This document shows positions 19,814 through 32,400 of a stretch of 59,813 nucleotides of DNA, one piece after another; positions within the stretch are counted from its first letter, which is position 1, and each line of letters starts with the position of its first letter. Below the pieces are notes generated by a model. The model saw only the letters and a program-made list of their open reading frames with translations. It searched no databases and had not been told where the DNA came from. The DNA lies in assembly GCA_000310025.1 (NCBI GenBank), contig FN649758.1:1650032-1709844 (forward strand), given 5' to 3'. The translations under genes were made by a program, and so were the position numbers. The stretch comes from Ectocarpus siliculosus (Eukaryota > Sar > Phaeophyceae > Ectocarpales > Ectocarpaceae).

Positions 19814-20652
19814 TCGTTTCTTTCTTTCGCGCAGCTTCTTCGTTGGGGGGAGGGCGCATCGGGGGGTAAGACGGGGGGGGAGGTGTATGCGGGTGGAGAT
19901 GATTCGCACGTATTTGTGGTCGCGCGGTTGGGCGTGCGCGCGGTGAAAGAGGGAGGACTCGGATCGGTTGACGGTCCATGGTCGAGGCGGGTTTGGTGCG
20001 ACGGTCTTGCGGAGAACGCCGTAGGAGCCGGGGATGGTGTGTGAAGACCGATGGTGGCCATAAGGCTTGTGTGGGTGATGGTGCAGCCGGGTACGACGGC
20101 AGGTGACCACACAAACAATATAGACGTTTGAGAGTGTTGCGTGTCCGAGTATTAAAACGGTTTTGGCGTCTGTTTCGTCCGAGTTTTTGGTGTGATATTG
20201 CCGGTATTTTTGCGTGTCCTTCGGTCGGGGGGTAGTAGTCTGGTCGTGCGCGTCGCTTGTTCGTGCGCATGGAAGAACGCGTAAGCCTCTGCGAGTGAAT
20301 GTCCATGAATCCTTGGATATGCAGAGTTAGTTACCTTGCCCGGCTGGCTGCAAACGGCCCTCCACCGTCTTGATGCATGGGCCCGTGGTCAAAGCCTGCT
20401 CTAGTCAAGGTGTTGGTTCCGGCTAGCTCCTCTTGGGAGTTCCAAAAAACAGTCGTTTTCTTTAAATTTTTCATTTTTTTCGGGCATCGCTCGCCGGCGT
20501 GACGAAGAAGGCCGTGGTGTCTGGCTGTCGATGTTCAATGGTTATGTCTTGCTGTTTCCGCTCGATTTTGGGCGGCGTGTCTAGTATCGATCGATTAATT
20601 CGTATTTTAGTGTTGGGGGTTTCGTTCCGTACGGACAGGTGTTGAGAAGGGC

Positions 20653-20688
<36 letters not shown>

Positions 20689-22646
20689 AGGGTCGTGAAC
20701 CAGTGTCCAGACGTGATGGTTTCGTCGTGTGTCAGAAGGTAAAATTTTGATATTTGCGGTTGGTTGTGACGGTCGCATGACAGAGAACGCACCACCATCA
20801 GATGGATAGCTAGAGGGCTGCTGTTCTTTCGAAGCATGAGAACTACCGTATGCATAGAACCCCACCCTGCATGTATGCTACCGAGCCTTTGATTTATCCC
20901 CGCTGGTGTCCTCCCCGCGGAGGAAAAAAAGGGCGAGGTAGGGGCCAAATAAAAATTGTTTTTGTAAGTGAAGGCCATTCTAGGAGTGGTTTTCTCAGAG
21001 GAAAGAGCAGCGACGAGTCAGTGTCAAGAAGCCCTCCGGGCTTTGTATGTCCGTCTGCACGACAAGACGTGGACCGCATCTATTCCTTGGAGGTGTGTAC
21101 AAATATTCTCGCTTTTTCGCCGAATTGTTTGTTACTTTCTCTCTGTTCGTCTGGAGCTTCGACGTGAAAAGCTCGTCATGTTGTGTGTAGCTGCTGCGGG
21201 AGATAGATAGGTGGGTACATATCGTGCTCCGATCAAAACAAAGGAATGGTTGCGGATGTTTAATCTTCCGAAAATCTTGGTGTTGAATAGAGAAGGGATT
21301 GAGCGGGCTGTGTTGGGCAGAAGTCCTTGAGATTGACTATCATGTCAATACTTTTTGTTTTTGGTATTTTCTGGACATGTCAGTTGTTAACTGCTGGCGT
21401 TTTAGATCTGCTCTGGTGATGTACAAGCATCGGGGTGCCAATTGATGTGTGTCGAATCTAACATACGACGCCGGAGAATGTTGGCGGGGGATGGGGTTTT
21501 GTCTCTATTCCGTCTATAATTATTATTAATACGAAGATTTTCTGGCTGCTTCTTTCGTGTTACACCTGCGACTTCCCCACCACGTAAAGCCCTTCGTGTT
21601 TTCCTTTATGATTTCCTGCGGATTGTCTACTTTCTGTTGGGTCAACCAACCGCGACTGGCTCATGTCTTGAATTGAACGGACGGTACCAGGGATCTATCT
21701 GTAGCCGGTAAATATTTGAGGGATTTCTTGTCGACATTCTCCGTCCGAATTTCTTCTGAAGCATTTTTTTCTGTGCTTGTTGTATTCCTGGGCCAGCCTG
21801 TAGAAATGAAACGAAATAAATGAATCGCTCAACATTCAATGAGGCATGCTCCTGTGTGACCCCGGTCGGAGCTCTTGTATTGTAAGCGAGACAAGTCTGT
21901 CTGCAGGATACGATACGCAGCTAGTTTTTTCTTACAAGAAAACAACGATAAACTTCGTGCCTATCCACCGAAAGTTGACAGTGGAGCGACGGCGAGATAT
22001 GGACCAAGCAGTTGATAGGCCAAAGTGAGTATTAATGTGCGCGCTTGTATACACCGAAAAACTCCGCCCATCCTGGTTCGCTCCTCCCTCCAACTTTATG
22101 TGTTTTATAAGAGCATCCAGCGCCAATGACGAGGAGGGAAAACTACAATTATATGGGCCCCACACCGGTACCGAGCAGCTAATGTGGGTGGCGGGGGAAT
22201 GCTGTACGGATTCTGTAGTTATTGTACCGTTTTCGTTTCGTCCCGACATTTCAGCTGCATCGATGGAGACAACAACATGCAGACTACACAACGCACACAC
22301 CAAATCAATCGAAAAATACAGCAGCAGTCGTTTTCTATCGCGAACGGGGCTCGCAAGGTACAGAATAACCAACGCTGCACAACGCCAAATCGATTATTCA
22401 CTGCCTAGTTGCCCGCCACCCTCCACGCGCCCATTGATGGGAAGAAGTGGTGCCGTTCGGCACGGGTTGGTTGCGTTTCGGGTTCATGCTGCACGGTCTA
22501 CCGTAATTCCACCGCATCCTGCATCTATCTGATCTCACAGATGCTCTCACGCGCTTGGGACCCCGCAAACTTTAGACCAAAACCCTTTGTTCTCGTTTCT
22601 CCGCGTTCATGCACCCGTCTATTTGGTCTTGCTTCGTATTACCGGC
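19814..22646. other. intergenic region after the kinase-like gene
   Basis: This holds a CTG-repeat tract (20654-20689) and AT-richer sequence with no coding bias. The first 300 bases are probably the 3' UTR. I see no further gene. Confidence 0.4.
20654..20689. repeat. (CTG)n / (CAG)n trinucleotide tract
   Basis: About twelve uninterrupted GCT/CTG units. It is outside any called exon. Confidence 0.9.
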
Positions 22647-25600
22647 ATGGGGACAGCTGCCGATAGGCGACCGAGCGTTGCCTTTCTTACGTCGCTTGCG
22701 GACAACACCTCAGGCTCTAATACTCCAGCGGAGAGCAGCAATCAACATGACTCACTCAGCACCTCCACATCGACGCTGCAAGCCGCACCTGGTTACTCGG
22801 AGAGCGGCAGCAACTCGAACTCAAGGGTGGAGACGCTCTCGAGGGACAGCCGCCATGGACGGGACGTGAAAAGCGCGGAGATTGATCTCGTACGGTACCA
22901 GCCTCTTCCCGGATCTGTGCGGCTAGCCAGTGTCACGGAAAAGGTATGCCTACATACAAACATACAAGAGTACAAGGCAACAGCTACATAGCCATGCATG
23001 TATGGGGACGTGTCAAGAAAATCATAAGCACCATCCTACAAGCAGCCGATACCCATGAATTCGACCTCAACGGGAGACTTGCTGCCCCATAATGAACTCG
23101 GAGTGGAGCTCTCGCAAGACAACTATTATTGCAATGTTGAATGTTGCACGTCTACATAGACTACAATAGACAGCGCCAATGCAGCTCATTACATACTCCA
23201 CCAACCTACATTCGTAGAGAAAGAGGACCATGGACGGAGGAAACCTTCGGTAGAGATGGGGATCGGCACTGCGGCAATCGGGATTGGCCTGCATAACTTG
23301 GCAAAAAATACTTAATCTAATTCTACACTCCAGTCGTTCGCAGATGGGCAGCAGGTGGCGCGAACAGGACTGCAGCAGAAAAGATCATGAGCCTACAGTA
23401 CCTCCAAAAGCACTGAAACTTACACAATTGAATTCGAATCCTGGAAGCACATGAGCGGAAACTTACACGATATCCTTTCGTATTCAAGGAGAAATCTAAG
23501 TCGCTCAGGAGTACGTGGCTGAATAGCTCGGCATCTGTGGACTGGAAAAGGTGTTGAAAGTTGGGATTGCCCTACACCAAGAGGTGGAGCAACAACCGTG
23601 AGTTCCTCGCGGCACGACCTCTCGGGGTTGTTGTTCCGTATTCCGTATGTCGATTTTCCCAGAAGGAGAAAACTGAGAAGGAGTCAGCATCACCTTCCTC
23701 CTCTCTCCCTCGTCACCAACCTATTCCATGGTTGTGGGGAGCCAAACATCACGATGTGATGCATGTGGAACACCTGACTACAAATGGATGTATGTGTTGT
23801 TCTACTTTGGATTTACAGGTTTTGCGGGAAGCTCCCTTCGCGGTCGGGATTTCCAAGCCAATGTGGCGGGTATTTCTTACCTCCCGGCCTTTCATGGAGC
23901 TCGCCGCCGATGGCTTCTGGTGAGCGGTGCACTAGACGGTAAGATCCATAGGGGGCGGGTGATGACTGAGACCACCGTGAACACGAAGATGGATATCTCT
24001 GCAGAGGCGGGGGCTAAGGCAGGCATGTTGGATTTCAACAGCGACATGTCCTTCCTCCCAGGCACACAACTCGCAGTGTGCGATCGAAGAACAGCCGTTG
24101 GACGCTTTCATTAGTACGAGATGAGGCGCCTGTTTCATTAAAGCACGACATGTCGCGACAATTCATCCGGGAAACGCTTCACACGTGTGCCCGACGTCTC
24201 CCTCCTACCTATGCAGGTTCGTCGTGGCGCACGAGATCCTGAGGATGCCCGTGGACGCTGCGCACAGCCCGCGGTTCTCTCGAATGGCCCACGTGTACAG
24301 TCACATGTTTACCAACGCGCCCCCCGTGTTCAAGGACATGTGGGGCTCGTACTTCTTCGAGGCCTGGGCCTTGACCTTGATAATACTACTGCAGGTCAGA
24401 CAGATGAATACGTGTGCGGTTGCTTGATTAATTGCTCCGTGCGGAAAGTCTATTGGTGATTAAAACGTTGAAGGTTTTACCCAGTTGTTGCGGTGGAATT
24501 TGCTGATGTCTCCGATTCCGTGCAGCCTTGAAGAAAGCAGGTGAGATAAGCGTTGTTTTTGGCATATCTCCTGGGTTTGCCGCTCGTAAATGTCGGGGTT
24601 ACGACTCCCTCCTCTGCCTAGTAAACGCGGGAGACAACGAACGACGGTGTGACGATAGTAAGCCTGTCAAGATCTCATCTGCCACAAACCACAAACGAGA
24701 AGTGGCCACTCCCGCATTCCATACATGTTGCTGACTGAAGTCCTGCCGTTAAAAATGATGGTGTGTTCCAAAATGATACTTACAGCGACAATGGAGCCCC
24801 TACTTGTACGTTAATCATGCGCTATTTGACGACGACGTCGCAAGTAGCAAGACGACGGTCCTGTTGCCCCCCGAAAACTTTCCCTTCCTCTTATCCCCTT
24901 CCGTCCCTCCTCCTCCGCCCTCTTTCCCCTCCTTTTCTCTGGGCAACTGCTCAATGTTGAGAGAAGGAGTCCTTCCCGAAGTCGAAGTCGCTGGTCGACG
25001 AGCCGTCGTTCCGGATGCGGCTGCTGGACCTGTGCGCCGAGTGGACGATGGGGATAAGGCCGAGCTTTCCGCTTGCGGGGCACTGGGTGCTCAAGTTTGA
25101 CAAGTGAGATGGGACGCGATCAACTCGGGTGTCTTCGGGCCGCAGCAGCGAGCGGCGGTTCCCCTGTGTGTGCCATGGACAGCAGGAATCGGAAGTATCT
25201 CCGACGTGCGGTCTATCTTCCCTAGTGGAAAAGCCTAGGCGGTACAAGGGAAGCATCGTTCCGAGTCGGCATTCGAGCGAATAGAACAAACGTTCGTCCC
25301 GCGAGAGCGGAAAAGAAGCGTGGATACTGAACGAGATGGGCGTGAAATATCTTGAAATTTGCGTCGACGGATGAAAAAAATAGAGCCGGTGTGAAAGTGA
25401 AACAGACGGCGGATCGGCCTAGCCAGGGTCTGATGCAACATCTCGATAGCACGTTTTACGCCCAGAAAGTACCTGGTTTGCATTACACCGCAAGGACACC
25501 ATTCAAAATAGAGAGGAACGCGTGGTGGATACAAACTTCCTGGACTTATCGCTGGGTTGAAGGTGCTAGTCTATCCCACACAGCGGTGATTTCTCCGAAC

Positions 25601-27889
25601 TCCACTTCTTACATGTTGTCGGCCTTGCCAGGCGACCGCCGACGGAGCTGGAACTCCTCAAGAGGCGGACGTTCGGGGCGGGACTGTCAGGTACAAGCTC
25701 CATGCCCGCCCTACCTCAAGGGGATGCCAGCAAGGACAGTAGGTAAGTGGAGGTGCTACATGTAGTGGGTCGACGATCACTATATCTCCTGTGTTCAGCA
25801 GCGGGCTATAGGTAGATGTTCATTGTGGCGAGTAAGTCTCTCTCGTTCCTAGTTTCAGCCAAAAGCGAGTCGATCCTCCGTCAGAGGAGGACCTGCGAAC
25901 AAGATCGTGCCTGCAAGTCCAAACTCCGGAGAACATGTTCAATGTCGGTACTTGAAGGCGTGCGGCAGGCGCAAGATTGCAGGCGTGCAGCCGTTCAGAA
26001 AGTAGGGAACAATCCCAAAAGAGTTTGTGTACTGCCATATACACTGCTCGTGTCCTTCCCCTCCGCTGACAGAGAATAGAAGCGACGTACATTTTTCGAA
26101 GCTGTCTGCTGAGCGGACCTCTTCCCCGACGCCTGCCTGGTGGTGTTCGGCCCTTTCCCAGGGCGAATGACACTGTTCCGACGGCCAGGAGGAGAGGCGG
26201 CATACCCGAACACCGCCTGAACTACGTCGCCACCCGGTCGGCCATCGACTTCGGCAACAGCCCCTTCGTCAAGCACCACCTGAGGGTGCTCACGGGCGGG
26301 GGGAAGACGTCGGTCACCCCCATCAGACTGCAGGTAGGTGCGTTGGTGTCGCCTTCTATTGTTCGGGTTGGTTTCTCTCCGTTAGACTTGGAGAAAAAAC
26401 GTTTCAGTTCGTTGTGAAGCTTTCGACTATTTCATAGCCCGAACATTTCGAACAAGTAGAAACCCCCTGCCTTCAGGTCTGATACATCTTTTGTTCCGGA
26501 CCGGCTTTACACCCCACCTTTTGTTCGGTTAGATCGTGTGAAATCCTCACGGGAGAGAGAGGGTTAGTGCTTACTATCTGTGTCTCTCCGCAACCGGGGT
26601 GTTCTGGTCTCTATTCAGTACAGATTCACGTTGGTGTTACTTCAACCGATCGAAAGTGAACGCCCGTGAAAATGGGCGGAGAAACCTCCAATAACAACAA
26701 ATATCACCATTCAATCCACAATTTGCGTAAGCCCCCCTAAACAATGAAGTAAGCGAAACCTGACACATATTGGTGCCGATTGAGCATGCACACGTTCGGG
26801 AGCATGTCACTGAAGCGTTGCTCCAAGTTGACACCTTCCACCTGCGCTCATGCAGACAGATTGTTTTTACCACAAGTCTTTTTTTCAGGCTGTTCGCGCC
26901 GGCATCATGCGCACACCCTGTTTTAAGCTTTGGATTCCGTCGGATAGGTCACTGGGGAGGCGACGAGGACCCTGCGGCCGTTTCAGGAGCAGAGTCTACG
27001 TCTGGCGAATGACCGACTCCTGCGATCGAACACCTGGCGGGCAGCACAGGTGAAGAAGAGTTTGGCGTATGTGCTGTGATTGTTGCCCGATAATTGTGGT
27101 GTTGCCGAGTCCACCGACAACTACCGTTTGAGGAGCTAGTTTTCGTGAACCGAAAAGAGGAAACAGCAGTTCGACCGCTAGAAATGGTTTGAGCTGGGGT
27201 GTCAGGGACTCGTTGGGAGGGAGGGAGGGAGAGAGGGAGAGAGAGAGGGGTTAAACTGCAGTTTGGCGGCGGTGGTGGTAATGTTACAACTGTTTTTCCG
27301 AGCCTGAATTCGTAGAGGCGAACAGAACGGACGACAACCACTCGGGGTGCTTCGTGAAATCACGATGAAAATGCTCTACAGACCCCCGTCCTCTCAACCA
27401 CCCTGGGACAAAGGCCGTACGCGTGAGAAACGAGAGGCCGGCGACGGTGGACATCCTGACGAGGATAGACCAGAGGAGGGAGAAGCTGATGCGGCAGCAC
27501 ATCTCCTCGAAAAGAGAAACCCGGCAAGAGATCTCCCGCATGCGCATCGACGCCGCCGAGGACAGGTGAGGACTCTGCAAGACTGTCGATCGCTGGGCCC
27601 GGATTTGGTAGCTTGTGTTGTGACGGATTCGCCAACTTCGCACACGGTTGTTTTGCTGCTTGCGTGCAGGTCCAGCATCGAGACCGAAGCGGCGGATCTC
27701 TTGTCCAAGGGAGACGTGCATGAGTTCAGCAATTTCCTCGTCAAGCACCAGGCCAAGAAGTACCGCAAAGCTGAAAGAAAGCTGCTCGGCAGCGGCTCCA
27801 TGGGCGGTGGTGGCGGCGGCAGCCTTGCAGGAGGAGGAGGAGGGGGGAGAGGGGAAGGGGAGGGGGAGCGGGGGAAGGAGATGGGATAG
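22647..27889 (+). CDS. FAM227-like protein (FWWh-domain family)
   Basis: Deduced exons: 22647-22943, 23819-23919, 24217-24394, 24964-25103, 25632-25742, 26189-26333, 26948-27049, 27414-27565 and 27670-27889 (TAG). All listed junctions are phase-consistent; an extra exon may lie between 22943 and 23819. The product is about 460 residues: a Ser/Thr-rich N-terminus, then a conserved core PFMELAADGFWFVVAHEIL, RFSRMAHVYSHMF, FEAWALTLIILLQ, LLDLCAEWTMGIRP and GNSPFVKHHL, then a charged coiled-coil-like region and a Gly-rich end. The F-W pair, the (L)C-x-EW-x-x-G-I-x-P motif and the SP-h-V-x-x-h-L motif match, as I recall it, the FAM227A/B family of unknown function, linked to cilia in animals. An axonemal role is inference (brown-algal gametes are flagellate). 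ATG 22647 was chosen as the last Met before the Ser-rich stretch; 22587 is an in-frame alternative. Confidence 0.65.
23819..23919 (+). CDS. FAM227-like exon with the start of the FWWh motif
   Basis: Acceptor TTTACAG|GTTTTG, donor TTCTG|GTGAGC. VLREAPFAVGISKPM then WRVFLTSRPFMELAADGF. The Trp of the Phe-Trp pair is split across this junction (TG|G). Confidence 0.7.
24217..24394 (+). CDS. FAM227-like core exon
   Basis: Acceptor TATGCAG|GTTCGT, donor CTGCAG|GTCAGA. It encodes FVVAHEILRMPVDAAHS, PRFSRMAHVYSHMFTNAP and WGSYFFEAWALTLIILLQ, helical and aromatic-rich, with strong G/C third-position bias. Confidence 0.8.
24964..25103 (+). CDS. FAM227-like exon with the EW-x-x-GI motif
   Basis: Acceptor TTGAGAG|AAGGAG, donor GACAA|GTGAGA. 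LLDLCAEWTMGIRPSFP, then GHWVLKFDK, which corresponds to the most conserved signature of the family. Confidence 0.75.
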
Positions 27890-29474
27890 AAGCGCGGCGA
27901 GGAAGTGAGAGTGACAGCAGAAGAACAACGTTGGGTGTGGAAATAGGAGATGAGGGGACAAAATCAACGGAAACATGTAGGACCTAGTGAGAATGGTTAT
28001 TTAATGATTGGACTTGAAAATGTATCACACTAGTTAGTCGTTCGTATTTTAGAGTACCACAAAATTTACACTGACCCTCAAGACGTCTGTTGGCCTTATC
28101 GTCCCTGTCTGTCCCGGTTTCGACGGATGGTCCGATCGGACATGGTAGAAAGCAGACGACCCAAACCGAGCCGTGGTTTGCTTCTTTCGGGCGTTTCTCC
28201 GACAAGGCGCTCATAGTCTGTTGCAGCTGTCGGTCGAAGAATAGGCCTTGTTTATGTCGACAACGGGAGTATCGAACTGCACTGTGCCCACCGGAGGGTC
28301 TGGAATAAAATCATGAATGGACGTGATCCAGACCTCGGCGATGCGAGCCAGGCGAGAAAATACCGATTGTGTTTACACGCGGTCAGGGGGGGGGCATGGG
28401 GCGGTCAGTGTCGTTCGCATGGAACGACCTGTACCGAACCATCTCGAAGTAATGACAACCAGATGGGGCAGTCACGAGGGTATTGTGTATGCATCAGCCC
28501 CGTCCGTTGCATCTGTAGACGATCTCCCATGTACTTTTCTGTCCTATTGATTTTTTTGCGTCTTCTTGTGTCTTGTTGCTGTTCTTCGAAGTCCTGAGGG
28601 GCTTCGTCCCCTGTCCCGACTGTGATATTCTCACTCAGGGCACTGTGTTTTCGGTACTCTTTTTCTACCCCCGGACCTATACGCCTACGGCCACCTAGCC
28701 TTCCTACTGCAAACGAAATACTTACCGCCTAGGTTTCCAGGGTCGTCATAGAAGCGCCGCATCTACGTGGTGATCCAACTTGCGTTTTAGCTGATGAGTC
28801 GAGGGAGAATGGCACGGTGAAGTAATGCATGCGACCAGAAGCGAAACATTGCTCAACGCCGTAGCTACACGACCCCCGTTCGGCGACCTGGATTTCATCC
28901 CTAGACGCTGTAACGATAAATCACCCCAAAATCGCGGAGGAGAGGGGAAATATCACTAATACCATATACTCTCTGTGTTTAGCTCTCAGTTCTCGACGCG
29001 ATGATGATCTCATCTTGGTTGACCCTGGCTCTTGGTCCCCTTGTATTGAGCAAACCCTCCCCTGTTCCCAAATCTATCTATCGCCTCTAATATATATATT
29101 CATCTTGTTTCATGTTTCGATCAGTTCAACAGCGGTTGGTTTCCCGCTCTAACCTTCCGACGTTTGTTCACCCACGTGGCGTATTCGCCATTGTCAACAA
29201 GATGGAACCAAAGCTCGTTGACAACCGACACCCGATCAATTGCGACCACGCGAGCGCAGGACGAAAACGAATATCGACAACGTTGACTTGGGGGAACATA
29301 ACGGCATGTGATGGGGGAGATTAGCTGTTCTGCCATCCGCCCCCCCCCCCTGCCGTGCGCGTCTACGTGGTTGAGGCCCCTTCGTAGTGCTGCCATCATT
29401 CATAGATTGATACGACCATGTTACCACCAAAACAGAGATGGTAGACAGCTGGCGGCCGTCTACGCCATCCCTAT
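27890..29474. other. intergenic region between two convergent genes
   Basis: The FAM227-like gene (+) and the calpain-like gene (-) end facing each other. The region is AT-rich, with no coding bias, and presumably holds both 3' UTRs. I see no other feature. Confidence 0.45.
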
Positions 29475-32400
29475 CTAAGCCCCTTCGTCGACAAATGGCC
29501 TGCTGCCGGGGTCGACATCTTGGTGCAAGCCTTCCTTCTTGAGCTCGGCGATCAAGCTCGAGAGGTCCGCGATCTGCTCGTGGAGCGCCTCGGCAACCTT
29601 GTCATGAAGTGGCCAATTTTTGTTGGGAAGAAAAACATAGTTACTGGCTGCTAAGAAATGTATGGCGCGTCCACGACTGTCAGGCCTGGCTACAGTGTTG
29701 TTATCGGCAAGTTCACCATACATCTGTGATGCAAAAGGTAACTGTTTGGAGGTCCACACAGGGTTGAAACATCAGTCTCGAGAAGCTTCCTTCCGCGTCG
29801 CTACGCGTTTACGCATGTTACTCTCGAGGACAATCACAGAGACACTTTGCTGAGAGCGGTGAGGAGCAACAGCCTTTATTGAAAGAGGGAATCAAGAGAC
29901 GGACAAAGACACGCATGCAGAAAGGGATGGGATACGTTGATTGATTGGGCTTGAACATGTCCAGCACAACTCTCAGGGATGAGGGATTCGTTCGTCCCCT
30001 CCAATCTCAAAGGTCTCCTCGCTACGACGCCAACAACCTATTCCCGCTCTGTAGATCACAACCCGGACTCTATAAGAAAATATTCGTCAAAGTACCGTTG
30101 TGGACCTGTTTTTCACTCTGTTCCTCTGTCTGGATGGAATTCGTTCTGTCTCGCCAGTTCTCCCACATGCTACCTTGTTTCCCGGAGGACCGTCGACATC
30201 CTCAGCGTCCGCCACCTCTTCCGACAGCACACTCACGACACTAGGGTGCTTCCCGCTAGGCATGTCTCCTTCGTCGTCGCTTAACTTCAGGAGGTGCATC
30301 GGGCGGCGGATGTGTGGGGGGGACGAGAGGGGAGAGGGTAAGAGCCCTGTTTGAGCTGTCCAAAGAGGGTTGAGCAGAAGAAGAGGGTGCTTCCAGCTTG
30401 TCTCAGCAAGCTTGCATGACCAGTGGTCAGGTATATTCGCGGTCAGCGCCCTGGAGTAACCCGGGTTGATGATGCGCATGGCTGCCGAGCACTTTCTTTC
30501 ATACGTTTTGGCATCCTCCTGTCGATGTAGTGGAATCTGGGAACCGGTTAGGTGAACTGTTTCACTCCAGGGTTGGCCCAGCCTCTTTTCTTGTCTAAAC
30601 GCCGCTGGGACATTTGGCCTGTAGCCTCTGAATTACATGCCGGAAGAACGCTTCGTGTGAGTCGTCATACACCCAAATTTACCCATACATGGCCTATCTG
30701 CCACAACGAAAAGGCAAGATCTCTGCCTCTGTTTCTGCCTGTCTGTCTCTGTCTAGTCTCACCCTCAGCACTTGATCTAGGTCCCGGATGCAGTCGTCCA
30801 TTTGTTCCCACTCCACCGTGTTGTCCGCCGTCAGATCTAGAAAAAACTCTTCCGCCGAACTTAGCGGCTTCACCGTCACAGGAACAATTGCGTATCGCCC
30901 TGTGTGCGCGTTCATATGGACAGCGAGCGCAGTGGTGGTTGTCTGAGCATTGATCGGCATCTGTTCTTGTACGAGCCTTACCGGTTACTCGTCAATGAAG
31001 CAATAGCAGCATCTTCCATTAAGTAGAGGGTGGTCTGTGCTGAAGACATGCACTGGCATCTCTTCCACCTGAGTCGAACGTGTGCTCCCCCGCTGATTGT
31101 GTCCCTGCAACGAACGCCATCGATCGAGCGGCGATCTTGCTGGGACGGAGCTTGGTCAGCCGCGGCTTCGATCCCGTCTGCTCGAGCAAGCAATGTACGC
31201 GTACACAGCCGCCGATTAAGGATCCGCGGGTGAGACAACGAACACGAATGGCGGGGGCAAAGTGTTTCTCCAGGAAAATGGTGATGAATCTGCGGCGCCG
31301 TGCTGCTTCGTTCCGAGGGTATGAAATAAACGCTCCCCTTGGTGCCCGTGTTCAACTTAGTCCGATATGAACCATCATTAGTGTTGTTCTTCGACAGGAA
31401 GAGGCTGCAATTGGATTGACCGGCAGGCCATTGAAGTGTACACTGTGTACATACCCTGCTCGCTTCTTTGAAAACTGAAGGTCTGCACCTTGGACAAGCT
31501 CGTGCTGCGAGGACTTTTTCGGCGAAGAAAGACCAGACCCCGGAGTCAGTTGTCGCTGACCACGGGTTGATCAGGACTACAACCGTTGCGTGCATTGGAG
31601 AATAAACTGCTGGTGGAACGCGAAGTGTAGTATTATAGTACGGGATTAAACATTGAAACGTAGCTGACGCATCGCGCCAGCATAGCACCGCTACAGGCTT
31701 GTTTCCAAGCTGTCGCTACAGGCAGGCTCGCCATATCGGAATATCAGCGAGTGGCTTTTGTTCAAGACACCCACCAGCCGGACAATGTAGTATCCGATCG
31801 CGGGTCCCCTCCCTGCAGGGTCCACTTGCCAGGCTCTGTCCCAGATGGACAGGCAGACCGTCACCGTGGTCGAGTTCCGCTGAATCGTGACCGGGTAGAA
31901 CGGGTTCTACATGCGAACAACAGTGCGCGATAGAGTCAGGCGCGAGCGCGGGTGGCGGGTGTGTGCTGTGTGTGCGTATGGTTCTTTTCTATTTGCATCG
32001 ACCGCGCCATCCGGCTGACCAATGAAAACACGTCAGTCTCAGTGCTGTGGGTCTGTGTGACGCAGGAGCCCGTTTTCCATCAATAATCCAGGCCACAAGT
32101 TACGACCATCCCTGGGGCGTTCTCCGAGTAAGACCTCCGAACGCGAGGGTGTCGCGAATCACTTCGAAGCTTCGTACGCTAGGCATGAGTCTGCCGAGGT
32201 TTTAGATGCTTGACAAAATCCCCTTTTCTGCCGTGGGTAGGGTGCGTTCTGAAGGAAAATCCCGCTACCTAACACCTGCGTTTCTGTGGCTTTATTCTGG
32301 CACGCCTGGCCTTGCTGATGCCTAAGTGGATAACCGTCTCCTCATTTCTTTCCTTCCCCCTGCTTGGCCGCACACCTGAAGGAAAGAAGGACTGGCGCAG

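Noticed and set aside
26889-27053. Frame AVRAGIMRTPCFKLWIPSDR as a FAM227-like exon
   Set aside because: Another frame in the same place (EATRTLRPFQEQSLRLANDR) has better codon usage, a good acceptor at 26948 and matching phase.
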